Source: Diplocarpon mali (lineage: Eukaryota > Ascomycota > Leotiomycetes > Helotiales > Drepanopezizaceae). Taken from it: a DNA stretch of 64,000 nucleotides. Each line of letters starts with the position of its first letter. Position 1 is the stretch's first letter. The position numbers and the translations under genes are program-made. Below, piece by piece: positions 45,292 to 58,605 of this stretch. The stretch is from positions 12,181 to 76,180 of the forward strand of contig JAENRP010000113.1 in the NCBI GenBank assembly GCA_024741835.1, in the 5' to 3' direction. A model generated the notes under the pieces. The model worked only from the letters and a program-made list of their open reading frames with translations. It made no database searches and was not told the origin of the DNA.

Positions 45292-48200
45292 ATGCAATCC
45301 AACCATGGCGCGCACCTCTCTCACTCGCCTCCGGCAGCACTTTCGACGGCTGCGCGTCCGTCCTCGTCTATCTTCGACGACATGAGCATTGCCCAAGGGC
45401 TGTTGAACGAGCTCAAGGATCCACGGCATCGATCATCGCTCAATAGCATTCACTACACAAGCCTCGACGGGTCTGAACAGCTCCAAAACTCGCTATTCCG
45501 AGTAGATGCTCATACTGAGGGTAGGTCGCGCAGAATAATGCGTACCAGCAACACCTGGACATCATCAAGCGGAGAAGTTCTCTCAGATCATGACGAAGTT
45601 GACGATCGGACTGTGTTTGTTCAGGAATATAACCGGCTGGCGAGAAAGGTATAGTTGCAAACAGAGTATATACAATATGTTTCTGACGAGCAATTCCAGC
45701 ATGCTATACGGCCCATGAGCCCAGAAGAATTCGACCAGTCAAGTGTAGGCTCTCTTATATTCGCGCGCCTGATCGTTGCTGATAGGGTCTGATAGAATGG
45801 GTTGAATGCATCTGTAAAACCAGGTAGCTGGTTTTCCCGCAAGATCCTTAGAAAGGCCTCCTCGTCGCAAAGCGTCAATTCGAAATCTGAACGGCAACTT
45901 AAACACAGACGTAGTATCAGTGACCTGTCTTTACGTTTCAAGGCGAAGAAGGACAAGCTGAAGGATAAAGATTTGCAGGAGCTGGTTCGCCTGTGTGGAT
46001 CGAGCTTATTGTATCTTCCGACCGAATATGCGGCGGGGAGTTTGTCGGTTCCTACATGCTTTCGTGCAACAGCTCAATACCTCGTCCAGCATGGTAAGCC
46101 AAAGTTTGTGTCTGCATGATGTCCACTAAGTATCTTACAGCGCCTTCCACTCGAGGTGTTTTTCGCGTGCCGGGTTCACAAATTGTCGTAGCAGCATTGT
46201 ACAACCATTATGGTGCTATGGATGAGGATGGCCAGGTCGTTTCAGGAACCGTGCGATGCCCTACTCTCCCCGACCATATTAGAAGCGATGTACACGATGT
46301 CGCCTCAGCTTTCAAGAAGTTCTTGTCTGGCTTGCCTGGTGGGATACTAGGAACGTTGCAACTATTCAACTCTTTGATCTCAATACAAACTCAGCTGCGA
46401 GGTGACCCAGAACTAACCAGAACGAAGCAAAGCAAAGTTCGGGCTAGACTCATTGCTCTGGCAATAGCAACACTGAGATCCCAATTCAGACGAGAGCTGA
46501 TCTGTGCCGTCTTTGGCCTTCTCAGTATAATCGGACGGGCAGCTGAAATCGCACCAAGAGAAGACGAGCGTGGCCGACCACTCCCCACGTCTGATCTTAT
46601 GGGATATGGACCTTTAGGTATCGTATTCGGACCATTGCTCGTTGGCGAGCTCTTGGAAGATCACACCATGCGCGTTGCCAACCATCAAGGCGGGTTGGTC
46701 TTACTCCCGATCAGCCCACCAAAGTCTCGCAAAGAAAGACACAAGAAAAACAAAAGTGGTGACGAAGGCACTGCACTCGACACACACGTCGACAAAATCA
46801 AGGTTGCCAATAGCATTGCTGAGATGCTCATCACCCACTGGCGTGACGTTGTTCGCCATATGAAGAATTTGGGCGCACTTAAAGTGGTCGATACCGCCAA
46901 AAGTATGGCTATTAGAGGTCCTAGGCAGCCTATCCTCAGACCTTCGGCATCCGAATCTTTCGCGCTTCGGAAGCCTCCTGATTGGGATCACTTCAAGTCT
47001 CCAATCAGGCGACAAGATAGGAGTGTATCACCAACACCAGCTAGACGTAAGCTGATTTCTTGTCGATTGTTTGTGGCAAAGATACTAAAGTTGATTTAGG
47101 CATTACAAGCCATCGTGATAACCATTTGGGACATTCACCATCGCCTCATGGTGACATGCTGGTCGTCAAGAAGCAAAGATCGAAGACGCATCCAACGCCA
47201 AATCATCGCCACTCTGTTGGCCGGTCCTTGAATATTCTCGCCCCTACTACAGAGGAAAATATCAAAGACAGCCATGGGGAGCCTGGAAATACCGGCTCAC
47301 CCGCGAACAATACACCAAAGGCGTTTGCTCTACCTCGCGGTGGGGACGCCTCCGCTTCGTCGGCTCCAAGAATCTCAAAAACCGAGTCAGAAGGCATCTA
47401 TAGTCCTTCAACTTCGTCAGACGATGGGAAGTTCCCCACTGATATGGCTTATTTCCCAGGGCACCGAGACGACCCGGGTCTGGAGTTGATGTCGAAAGAA
47501 AACAAGCACCCACGCACAGTCTTGCCCACTGCAGTTTCCAAAGAGTCACGAGATTCAAGCAAGGCTATAGAGAAACACAGTTATCAGCCACTCCATTTAA
47601 TGTCTACCCCCGCATTCTCCAAAAGTAGCCTCAAAAGTAGTCCGGGAAAGAGCTCGCGCAAGAATGTACGAATATCAAAAGATTCCAGCGCCTCCTCGGA
47701 GTCGAGCAAGCCTGCCGCGAAGCTTGACACTCCAAGAAAGCTTCGTAAGAAGTCTCCAGGATTCACAGAAAAAAGGAAGTCGGATCATTTTGAGCAATCA
47801 AAAGACGCTGAGCTGACGACGGATGCATTAAGATCAGAGCCCATAAAACCAGAGGTTACAGCTTACCTGATGGAACCCGAAGACTCCCTTTCCCGAAGCG
47901 AAGCTTATTTTATTGAGCAAGGCGAAGCAGTATGTAAAGGAGAAAATGCGATACTTGAAACCGAGTCTGCTCCGCTCGAAAGACGATTCAATCATACCCC
48001 AAAGTTGATAACAGCCAGAAAACCACTCCAAGAATCCAATTCGGTGTCTTCAGCGGTCTATCCCAATTCTAATACGTCCGAGGGACTTCATCAAGGAACC
48101 CCTGAAGTCGCCAAAAAAGGCTTTTCGAAAAGTCATTCACTCGACCCGGAGAAACGAAAGGATACAAAAGCCGAGAATAATCTTGCCGGAGGTTTTAGTG

Positions 48201-51200
48201 CAAAAATGGCAGCGTTGAAAGATGAACTTGAAACGCTCAAGATTGCAAAGGATTCTTTTTGCGAAGACGGAGATGGAAAGCCACACCGGGCCCAGGAATC
48301 TGCTCTTAATGCTCAGTTGGCCACTTATACGTCGAGGTGGAACGCAATCAAGTCCGACATGGATGTATATCCGGTACACAAATTTCCACACTTAACTGGA
48401 AACCAATCAATCAGTGCTGATCAGATACCTACCCAGAACAAAAATCAATACGTTCATAACCGGCCATCTTTACCGTTCCAGAGACACTTGACCAAGGAAC
48501 TTGGTCATTCAGACAAAGGCAAGCTTGACGAAGGTAAAAGAAACCGTCCATTTAACGAAGATTTATTAGAAGACGAAAAAGCGAAGATTTCTTCCTCGTT
48601 AGCTGGGTCCAAGGCAGCGGCTGCTTCTGCATGCAGTACTTTCCCGCCTTTCGAGCATCTCTCCAATCGAAACAGTGATGAGCAAGAACGAGTTTTACCT
48701 ACGAGAGACAACATAGAGACGCGATGGAAGCAAGAATCAATACTCGAACAGTCGAAAGTTAGAGATGTCAGTGCAGAGTACAGAGCTTTCATGGCGGAAT
48801 CAAATGCGCTCACGGCTCGGTGGGATGACATTCATGCCCAAATTCATGAGCCTGATTTCAGAGCTAAGAGACAAGCTCTCTTAGCGGAGATAGCTATGCT
48901 AGACAGTCGATGGACACCTATTCAGGCAGCTATGGATGCTGAGAAAGAGGTCAAGGTAGCCCGGAATTCTTTTGCCAAGAAATATTCCTTGCCATTTAAG
49001 CATCTTGTAGGAAAAGACGAGTTTGTATTATCGGTCCAAGCATTGACCAAACCAAAAATAAACATTGGTAGGTCATCTTCTGACGAAAGAGATGAGAAAC
49101 CTCCAAAGTTCCCCCGCCGTATTAGAGGCAGCGACCCCGGGCTTCAGTCAAGAGTAAGCTGTCATTCTCCACGCCGCGTTTCGAGATCTTTATACGACCT
49201 TCCTAAGCATACGATGAACTTGCTAGCTATTTCGAAGCAGCATAGGGACCCGCTTTCGAGGGTCTCGCGAGAAGATGACGCCGCATCGTTGGTTGTTTTG
49301 GCACAAGCCATGAATGCTGGTGTGGAAAACACCGGTGAGCGCGGCGAGACGTCGCCCAACCAAAACGCGAGGGGATCACGAACCAAGGGTAAACGCGTCG
49401 AGGCTCCCTATCTTTCTCCTGCTGCCCAAAACTCAATTTTGGAACAACCTCCAGGAATCTCAGAAAAGAAGCTTAACAAAGACACAGTCCTTCGAGGCGG
49501 TGGTTTTGAAACCCCCCCCCCTCAGCAAAAGAAGAAGATTATAGAAAATGGCCAGTCGTTTAGCTCAGATTACGCCGCCCGTCAAATGCCTAGCAAAGGA
49601 TTGCGAACAAAAGTATACTCATTGCCAAGTTCGCCGAACGCTGTGCTTGGTCAACAACCTGCCAGCCCACTGCGCCTGTCGAACATTTCCAGTATCCCCA
49701 ATAAAAATCAAGATACCAAAATTCCGTCTAAGTTAACAGGAAATTCTAGCAGGATCTCAGCTCTTGTTGCAAGATTCAACAACGACGGGAGGCAATCGCC
49801 TCCTCTGCTCCCACCAATATCTACCACATCATCGCCTGCTAAGTCACCTCTCAAGACCCCAACCAAATCCATGGCTACTACGACTGGAAATGGTACCGAG
49901 ACTCCCAGCAATAATATAGTGGCTCCATATACCACCAATTCATCCTCCCCGACCCGTTCTCCAAAATCAGAAAAAACGCCTCAATTAGTTCGTACTGTAG
50001 CAGGCGGAGATCTCTCTATTTTAAATCCCAAGTCCAGTCCCGTCCGAAAGCCAACTCCAAAGCGAGTCTTGCAGGAATCGCTTAAATACTCGACACCATC
50101 GCGATCGATCGCGAAGAATTCTGCAGATAAAACACCGATAACGACGCCGTCCCCAACTAAATTTCATAATCCTTTTTTAGCAAATCTTCGGCCTTTTCAG
50201 AAGAGTATGGATAACTCGTCAGCCCAAAGCTCTTCAAAGCCTGCGGTACCCGTGCACGAACTAGATGGAGCTTCACATGAGAAGCTGAAGGCTTCATTGG
50301 ACCCCAAGCCTCTTGATTCGGCTCTTCGATTCCCCGCGCATAGATTTGAGGATACGACAATTACAAAGACTGAGGCCGATTCAGCTGAAGTATCCACGGC
50401 AGAGATGGTTCGTCGTCCACGTAACTTAGTACGCTCTAGATCATCTACAGATCGTTTGTCGGTATATTTTCATGAAACCCATCTAAAGCCGGCAACTCAA
50501 ATTCATCAGGAAGAAATGCGTTCTACATTTTCTGTCTTCGATGGCCTTACTGGTGCTTTGAACATTGGCCGAGTACTCCCTCGAGCTGATCCAATCCCTG
50601 TCGCCCAGCATTTAAAACTCCCACGTCCTTCAACAGAGTCAGAAGCACTCAATGACTATCCGGAGTTCCGAGAATTTGAACCACATGCTGGCTTGGTCTC
50701 TGGTCCCCCCCCAGGTCGTAGCAGCTCGTTGTTGTACAACCAAGTCAGGATTCTTCAGCGCCAACTTGCTGAAAAGGCCGAGGAGATTCAGCATTTGAAG
50801 CATCAGCTCAGTGCCCGAGAGTATTTGGATATTGGCACTCTAAGCGTAGAGCTCAGAGAAGCCAAGAGGGACTTGCAGAACTATAAGACTAGGGCGGAGG
50901 TAGCCGAGAAGCAGCTCGAAATTGTTATGAAAATGCATTCCCGGGCTGACTCTCTCAAGCACGTACCTAGCAACTCCTCAAGACATTCAGGTGAACTTCA
51001 TAGGTCTAGTATCGAATGGAGGAAAGAAGATGGCACGGTGGCTGAAAGAATAAGAAAGGCTCTCCACGGATTGGATGGAGCTGAAAGTATGCAGCGGCGG
51101 AGCTCTGATGAGAGCACCGATACTGTCATTCGAGATCTTGAGAGGGTGTTTATTGTCGGTAGTGAATATAGCAATTGGATGGAACAAGCAATGTTTGGAG

Positions 51201-51235
51201 AGCCTACAAGGAGTGAAGCAGAGGATAGGCATTAG
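45292..51235 (+). CDS. Large RhoGAP-domain protein with C-terminal coiled coil
   Basis: Five exons, 45292-45648, 45700-45744, 45796-46093, 46141-47046 and 47100-51235 (introns 47-53 nt), encode 1913 aa. The RhoGAP domain (about residues 190-440) contains LSVPTCFRATAQYLVQ and, just after the third intron, STRGVFRVPGSQIVVAALY, whose Arg242 matches the catalytic arginine finger. It ends around KVANSIAEMLITHWRDVVRH. This domain would switch off Rho-type GTPases in cell polarity and cell-wall signalling. The usual ELPEPL segment is replaced by GLPGGIL. A very long Ser/Lys/Pro-rich disordered region follows, with many SP/TP sites. Near residues 1747-1815 there is a coiled coil (LYNQVRILQRQLAEKAEEIQ onward). 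Relatives are large fungal RhoGAPs; the exact Rho partner cannot be told. Exon 2 encodes only 15 residues. Confidence 0.88.
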
Positions 51236-52020
51236 TTCTGTCAAAGCTTTCAGGTTGGCGTGAGAGCAATATTGGGAGTATTGGAAAGGAGGGAAAGAGG
51301 AGGCGTCATAAGATTCTGGTCATTGATATTCTTTGTTGCTGTGTTATTTGCGCTTTTATTATATCCCGGTCTCATTGAGCTCGAGGGTCCGTGAGCCATT
51401 AGCCAGCTCACCCTTATGTTACATACGAGTATCATGAATTATAAAAAACTGATTGAAGAATAGATTCTACCTGAAAACTAATTTAGCCTCTCATCATCTT
51501 TTTGCTTACTCCTTACTAAGATGATAGTGAAAGGTGAGTGAATCTGCCGCTCCGCGTGTTTTGACTAGCTCGTTTATCCGACTCCAATACTTCATCCTCA
51601 TCTTCTTTGTCCCAAACAACCTTGTTACCCGTTTCTCTTCGATCTTGAGCAAATTTTGCTACAAAGAACGATGGAAAATCACGGTGATTGGGTTTATTTC
51701 ATAATTTACACTGGCACTGGACGTTAACAGGCGAAAAATTAATCTATCAAGTTGATGAGGGAGACAGTTCAGACCAACATAACAAAACGAACCAGTCGAC
51801 CCAATCCAACGCAAACATGGCATTTAGATTCTTGGGCTTCGGAAGCGATTGCGTGGACAATTTCCCCGCCGACCGACGAAGAGCTGAGATCAGAGCTGGG
51901 GTTTTTAGTCTGGAGAACCCGGAATTAGTGCTTGGCTCGTTTCCCTGTATCTACCTTATACAAATCCACCTATCATTATTCTCTCTGATAATTTCCGAGT
52001 CATTTTCACTCCATCCTATG
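51236..52020. other. AT-rich 3' flank of the RhoGAP gene
   Basis: No gene is recognised. An open frame starting near 51688 is AT-rich and lacks any domain. Confidence 0.5.
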
Positions 52021-52660
52021 AACAAGAGACCTCCAAAGATAGAGACCAGGGAGTCAGCTAGGGAGAAAGAGGAGAAGATTAAGCAATTTAGAGAGGAGGC
52101 TAGGTGGTGGGAGCCAGAGATTGAGAGGCTTGAGGGGGTGCTTGGGGTGGTTCAGGGCTCTTATTTGTCCTTTCCCTCTATGGTTTCTTTCTCTCTCTTC
52201 AGGTTTCATTTCTGTTCTTTATTTACGTCTCGAATTTCTCTAATAATTTTTTAGTATATGCTAAGTATTATGAGATTTGGGAGAAGAGTAGCAATTCAAG
52301 TGGCGTGCTTGTCTATGATCGGGAGTTAGAGACCAGATCCTGCACGAGAGTCCTGCCTCTGAGTTATATGGTATACGCAGAACGCGCTGGCTATCGTCTG
52401 GTCCGAATATAGAGGAGGGATTAGAGAGCAAGGAAACAGATTCAGAAAGTGAGCGGGCAAATAAGGTTGGTGGTGAAGTACGTCCATACCAGACACTTGC
52501 TCGTTGAATACGGAGAAGGGTGGGTGCGAGGGGAAATGATATTGAGACTGGGGACTTTGAGGTTGGGAGACAAATCAGCCGAGACCCTTATTTATCACCT
52601 CACTTTGAAATTATGCTAGTGGCTTGTGATCATGGGGTGGTAAGAGAAAACTGCGTGCAT
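52021..52660 (+). pseudogene. Possible decayed gene fragment
   Basis: A charged helical stretch (KEEKIKQFREEARWWEPEIE) is followed by an intron-like segment ending in TTTTTTAG near 52255. Coding-like text resumes (YYEIWEKSSNSSGVLVYDRE) but then continues only in shifted frames with stops (ISRDPYLSPHFEIMLVACDH). The family is not recognised. It may be a broken lineage-specific gene, or chance. Confidence 0.3.
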
Positions 52661-53464
52661 AGGAAAAATAGCAACTATTTGCAGAGTCATACTCATTAAA
52701 ATGCCTTCAAATATCATAATTCACAATATTATTATATATCGGTAATGATAATGGCAAATCCAATCTCGTTGCTTCTTGCCTACATCAGATGTTCGGGCCT
52801 TTACGGTAACGCCTAAACCCCATTTTGACTCCAAGCGAGGCTTGGCAATGGAAAAGTAAACACATTTCCTCCATCACGACAACTTGTGAGAAATGCAGCT
52901 AGCGATGACAAAGGATTGCTCGTAAAAGAATAAATTGTATATTTATTTCTTTTGTATGGTAGACTTGATAGTGAGACCGCGAGTAATTTTCTTGTTAGGT
53001 TCTTTGTTGACATATAATGGGTGGGTTGACTGAGTTTATTTGTTCACGATCAATGCTTTGTTTGACACAAACGATTTTCGCAAACTGTATCCAAGAAACG
53101 AGGGGAAAATATTGAAGATAAATGATTTTCTTCGGCATAGTACAGGTATTTCCCTGGTAACTAGATGCCAGAATTTTATGATCAGGTTAGCAATTTAGGA
53201 GCATTAATCTACGAATGCCATAAATTTACTAGACTTATGCCAGACTGTTTCTATAAAGACAATGCTGCGCACTTGAACAGCCGCCTCAATTGGGAACAAG
53301 TCTGCAGACCCAGAGCCCGGACTCGAATAGCTGTTCTCAGAGTAGTAGAACAGTGACATTGGTCCGAACAGGAGTCTCCAATTGTGTATAAATTGAGAGA
53401 ATACCTTCTGACCCAGAAATAACCGAGACTAATAGCATTAACATTTTTGGATATCTACCCTATC

Positions 53465-54364
53465 ATGCGTCGCTTTCTCAGCAAGAAATCGATTTCTCCG
53501 TATTTCAAAGACAACCAAACCCTTCAACAGACTCAAGAACATTCCAAAAAAGAACCTCGGGACTACAACAAGCCTCGCGGTCCCCTGAAAGCACTGGAAG
53601 ATCCACTGTTGCAACCCAAACTCCGCCGCCGGATTGTATTCGGTCAACTAGAAGAAGTAGCCCAGCTGGTCTCTTATCGCCTGTCTGTGAGATCACACCA
53701 CGCCAGCATCGAAGAAGTCACCCCGCCATCGTCACCCCAATCCAGACCCTCGGGATATGGCAGACTAGAGCCTTCGGCTAGGCCATCGAAGAAGGCAAGC
53801 TTTCGACGACAGCTGAGCAAGCTGTGGCGCTCCGAAAAGAATCCCCACCAGCTAAAGCCACCCAGAAAGACTCCATGGGAGCTCAGAGGCCCATCGGTCC
53901 AGCCACGGTCTCTGAGAAAGTTGTCAGGAGGTCGCCGCCCTGACTCCCCGAGGCCGGGCTTCAGACGTGGCGGCCGTGTCAGAGAAGCAGAGGTACGCAA
54001 TCGCTCTCAGATAAGTCCTTCGAGATCAGGAGGCTACCATGCAGGTATCCCGAGAACGCAACTAAATTACTTCAACACGCTGAGCGTAGACGGTGCCCCA
54101 GAGATCCCAGCCCGATCTTCGCGCAGACCGGGACCCAGCCCGACGGGCTCGAGTGGCCCCGCCCCCGCCATTCCTCTCCGCTCGCCGCTGAGGCAGAACC
54201 GGGACCTGGGATCTTTGCGATCTCAAACGGCTACTTCGGTCTCTCGGGCTTATGAGAAGAGCGTGAGACGGAGAAGAGGAGTGTGGGACTTACGCGAGGG
54301 CGTCAGACTGGATGGGTACCTCGGTATCCTGAACTGTGAGACCTGGGCGGGTAGGAAGCAATGA
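53465..54364 (+). CDS. Orphan basic, Pro/Ser/Arg-rich protein
   Basis: An uninterrupted frame of 299 aa starts at MRRFLSKKSISPYF and ends at TGA 54362-54364. The base composition is clearly more GC-rich than its AT-rich flanks, which argues for real coding. The protein is strongly basic and disordered, with SRRPGPSPTGSSGPAPAIPL and RKASFRRQLSKLWRSEKN-type stretches and a somewhat more ordered C-terminal end (SVRRRRGVWDLREGVRLDGY). No signal peptide or membrane segment is seen. I recognise no family and assign no function. A secretory or effector role is unlikely without a signal peptide. Confidence 0.6.
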   Translation: MRRFLSKKSISPYFKDNQTLQQTQEHSKKEPRDYNKPRGPLKALEDPLLQPKLRRRIVFGQLEEVAQLVSYRLSVRSHHASIEEVTPPSSPQSRPSGYGRLEPSARPSKKASFRRQLSKLWRSEKNPHQLKPPRKTPWELRGPSVQPRSLRKLSGGRRPDSPRPGFRRGGRVREAEVRNRSQISPSRSGGYHAGIPRTQLNYFNTLSVDGAPEIPARSSRRPGPSPTGSSGPAPAIPLRSPLRQNRDLGSLRSQTATSVSRAYEKSVRRRRGVWDLREGVRLDGYLGILNCETWAGRKQ

Positions 54365-57300
54365 TCGATTTCGTTTATAGTATACTATGACTTGGCATGT
54401 AAGTGGGCGCACTGCAGCCTTTAATTTACCGAAGAAGTTGCGCGTGGGCTTGTTTTTCTTTGTCTCGATGTTATTTGCTGCTCGTACTATGCGGAGAGAA
54501 TTATAGAATGAGAAATGAGAGGGTAAAAAATCATACCGTTATGCATTTCTGTGAAGCTAGTCTCATTCCAACTAGACTGTGGACAATCAGGTTGAGGTCC
54601 TCTGTCACTTCGATGGGCATAATCTATGATCCTAATTTATTTGAGATTGTATTGACTTGCTACATAATACGCAAATCAAGAATAAACTTCTACTTGCCAA
54701 CGGAGGTTTAAAATAATATTGGAGTTTGGGATAATTGGATTATGTTTTCAAGAGTCTGTTCACAGCTCTTTTACCATAGCTCGCTTAACCGATCAGCAAT
54801 ATACGTTGTGATTGACGTAAGAGCCTTTGCACACGACTGCTGCATCAAAATACGTCTGCGTGTATTTTGAAAATTTTGATGCTCAAATAAGGTGTCATCA
54901 GTAATGAAAATGACATTGCTCGGTACAGAGTGCCGGAGCCGAATGACTACTCTAGTCGTATGCTTGATTTTGAACTAGCAGCCTCTAGATATATTAGCGA
55001 AAGCCCCAGCTATACGTCAAGTATTCGTAGTGACCGCAATGTAGCTCTAATTTCCCGTTGATCCACCATTCCTCCCCATAAGATATTGTTCAGCGGTTGA
55101 AAAAACGAAACGATTGTCGAGCCATACGGGCCGCCAAATGCTGCTAGAGATGTCAGTTGATGAGGCAGGGCCACCCCCCTGGCGAAATTGCCACTTTTTG
55201 TATGCAATAAAAATTTCTACCTTCTCCTGTGACAAAAAATTCAAAAATAGAGTCACCCCATATCATAAAACACGATTACTTGGAGAAAAGAAGTATGCAT
55301 TTGAAGCTTTTCTCCCGAAAGATACTCCTTCTGGATGGCGCTAAGCGATGGTCTCCGCCTTTCCTGGCTGGTTCCTGTAATAATCCAACGCCTGGCCAGA
55401 GATATCTCGGCAATATAACATACGGAACGTGGGAATAGAGTGTAAACGGCACTACTGAATATCGCCAAGCAGCAAACCTATGACCTGAGATCCTCCAATG
55501 ATCTTCAACTTGGCTCCAATTATCCCCTTTATTCAAATGTATAGCGCCCAAAATTGCTTTGTCCAAAAACCATTTATGATTTCTTTAGGTATGTTATACC
55601 AAAGATTTCATGTGTAAGGCTCTTAAAGTACAATTTTGTGATATGCAGCAAGAGCAAGGGAATTTTATTGTGAATTGCTCGCTTAAATTAAGACAAAGTA
55701 TAGAAAGCACTATGGTGGAACATCTTTCCTTGGTTCTGGTTACACCCTCTTGATATAACCAGATAAAATTCTTTCATATTTTCGGAAATAGTGATGTTAG
55801 ACCCATAAGTATTTGATGTCCATGTGTGATCTCATTTGGATTGGATATGCATGATACTGAGCCAAAGACCTCATTCTGCAATCTCGGACCTATGAAAACG
55901 AGTTGCAGACAAGTAGCAGAGTCTATGCCTGATATATGACGGTAAAAAAAATCCTGGTCTATTATTTCTTTTGAAATACTCGCTTAAAGTTTGAACTGTC
56001 TTTTCTAAGAATAGGGATATAATTGATCAATCTCCCAAGCTCTTACAGAAACGTAGATGATAGCAGATCCTTCATAACCACTGCCCAGATTAGCAACCCG
56101 TTTATCTTCCTTACAAAATCTCTTTGCTTATCATTGTATCTATCAATCCAGCCTATGAACTCTGCTATGCGTAAATATTCCAACGTATCTTGCTTGTAAT
56201 GTCCTATCACTATTTTCTTATAAACAACTACGAGATTTGGCGAAATAAGACCAATCAGGTTCTTGGTGTTGACTATACACTTGGATAATGGAAGTGAAGC
56301 TGTGCTATAATTACTGTAACGCGATTGTTACAAATATCAAGTGCTGTATACATAAGAACGCTGGCTCTTGATAAGAAATCCATATTTGCAAGTCGTAGAA
56401 TACCGGTCTCTTTGTACTTCAACTTATATGAAAAGTACAAGATCTTGAGCACAATTTTTGTCGACTTGGTATGTTCTTTTATAGGCGGGCGTCTATGAGC
56501 CGAAGGTGCAGCTCACAGAGTGGCTAGATGTGGTTCTAAAAACTGCCCCCTCTATCTTCTCAATCAGCCTTTCAAGACTATAGATTTCCAAGAATTTCGA
56601 GTCTCCGCCAAGTTCTCTTCCGTGAGCTAGAATTTTTCCCAGTTGCTCTAGCCTTCTTCTTCTGGCACAAAGTACACGTGCATAAGAAGCGTTGCGTCAA
56701 TGTCTTATGTCGACAGATATAATCATTTCAGGGCTTTGGGTATGAGATACTGATTTCTTCGCTAGCTTTGACACTTGATTTGGCGCGCACCCGTATTTTA
56801 TTACTATTGTAGTAGGCGATAGCATTTGGGATACAGGAATGGTACATAAGGGGCATGAAAGGATCTATCATTTGCCTGTGACGAAAAAATTAGTTGCTTA
56901 GGAGTATTAAGAGGTCATGGAGATTTCTTTTAGAAAATTAGTGAAGGATTCACTGTATAGATACCGTTGTTGTTAAACTGTTATCATAAAGGTAGGCAGG
57001 GAAAAAGAATAAGAAAATAGATCTCTCTGAAAACGACTTACTTTGTCTACTAAGTCGCAGATGATTCCCTCCGATACAGATATTCTAGCGGCCGGGTATA
57101 AATCAGTTGCCAATCGCCTGTACATTTACACCTTCTCCTTCTCCTTTTTGTTCTCTTCCCTCTCTTCCTATAGCCAGGTTCCATCGCTTGAAATCCAGCC
57201 CGTAGCTTATCCCAAATTCTGTGCAAATCACTGAGAGCAATGAGAAGGATAACACAAGGCATTCCGTGCTCATGTAACAGTTCTCGGGGGTGTTGTTATC

Positions 57301-58605
57301 AGTACTGTTAATCGTGTTGACGAAGTTGAATGCTCTGCACACCAGCTTTTGGTATATGTCGTGGACCTTCTTCTGGCACGCCTAGCAAATCAAGAACTGA
57401 CCACTGGTAGATGTCCTGGCATGTTGCTTCACCTTGCTGCAATAGGAGACGACGCCGTAAGCCTTGCAAGCTGCAAAGTCAAACCCTTCTTTCACAGTTG
57501 CGCAATACACAGGCCTATTTCCTTTGTTGAGCCAATGATTTAGACAATAGTCACGGGTTTCCATAGATATATCCTAGTTTTACACCTGTGGAATTTAGCT
57601 GAGATTTGCATATAACTCAAAAGGCTTGACATACCATGTTGAGCGCGGGCTGCGGATGCGGAAGAGCAAGCTACTAAGAGGAGCGTCAGAGACGGTCGAT
57701 ATTCCTTTTCCAGCTCCTAAGATACTTGGCTCCTTGAGCTTTAGAAGAACCTCCGGCAATGTTAATATGCGAGCCGGAACTGTAGCGTAGAGGTCCATGG
57801 TGGAAGGAACACCAGCGAAAGGAGTTGGCATCGTCGCAAGCTCGCAAAATGATCCAAGACACTTGCAATGATTTCTGGAGTTCCTCGTGGATCCCGAAGC
57901 TTTCAATTACTGATTCCACGATATCTGTCGAAATACTCATGTTAAACGCTCCCGATTTCGGGAAAAGGCACCAGCAGCAAACCGTCAAACGTTGGCTAGA
58001 AAGAGTGTGTGAGGATCGCCAGAGCAAGCCCACGATGTATGTATGTATACATCTATTTATATATTTATATGTCCAGCTACATTTTATCTCAGTCTCTGAA
58101 GCCAGAGGCTACTTAAATTGCCTAGCTTAGGATCAGAGAATTGAGACCTAATTGAGAAAGTAGCTAGCAATACTGGAAGTTTAACAGTCATATAATGGAC
58201 AGAGAGCCAGTTGGATGGCCAGATCATCCTTTGATGCAGAGTTGTGCCAGTAATCTCATGTATTTATTGTCTGGAGGTTTTTAAGTTAAGCACGTACCTA
58301 AGGAATTGTACAAGGGCAAGCAAAAGTAAGTACACAAGCCCGTCTAACCTGGGTCATGTGACAGACCCCAGACTCTGGCTGAGTCAGCAGCTACATCGAG
58401 TGCATGACAGCTTACCTAGTTCGTCATCCCCTCGGTACTCCGTGGGTAACCCGCAACACCAGGCCTAACCCGTCTCCTCTACGCGGCATACGTACAATCT
58501 TCTCTTCTCAGCTTCTCAGATTTCTTACAAAATACTGCTTCCTTACGGAAGCCTTACGGAAGATAACTCTCGATCTCCTTTTACCTCACCACAAGCATCA
58601 TTAAA
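54365..58605. other. 4.2-kb AT-rich gene-poor region
   Basis: Open frames are short and disordered in all frames. A possible weak protein trace lies on the minus strand at about 55566-55010. A short frame with a Phe/Ser-rich hydrophobic stretch at 57043-57234 looks accidental. The right end holds the ATG27 promoter. Confidence 0.6.

Noticed and set aside
55010..55566. Minus-strand trace resembling a NADAR-type domain (FVFSTAEQYLM)
   Set aside because: Only one short motif-like stretch, with frame breaks around it and no second conserved block; too weak to annotate.
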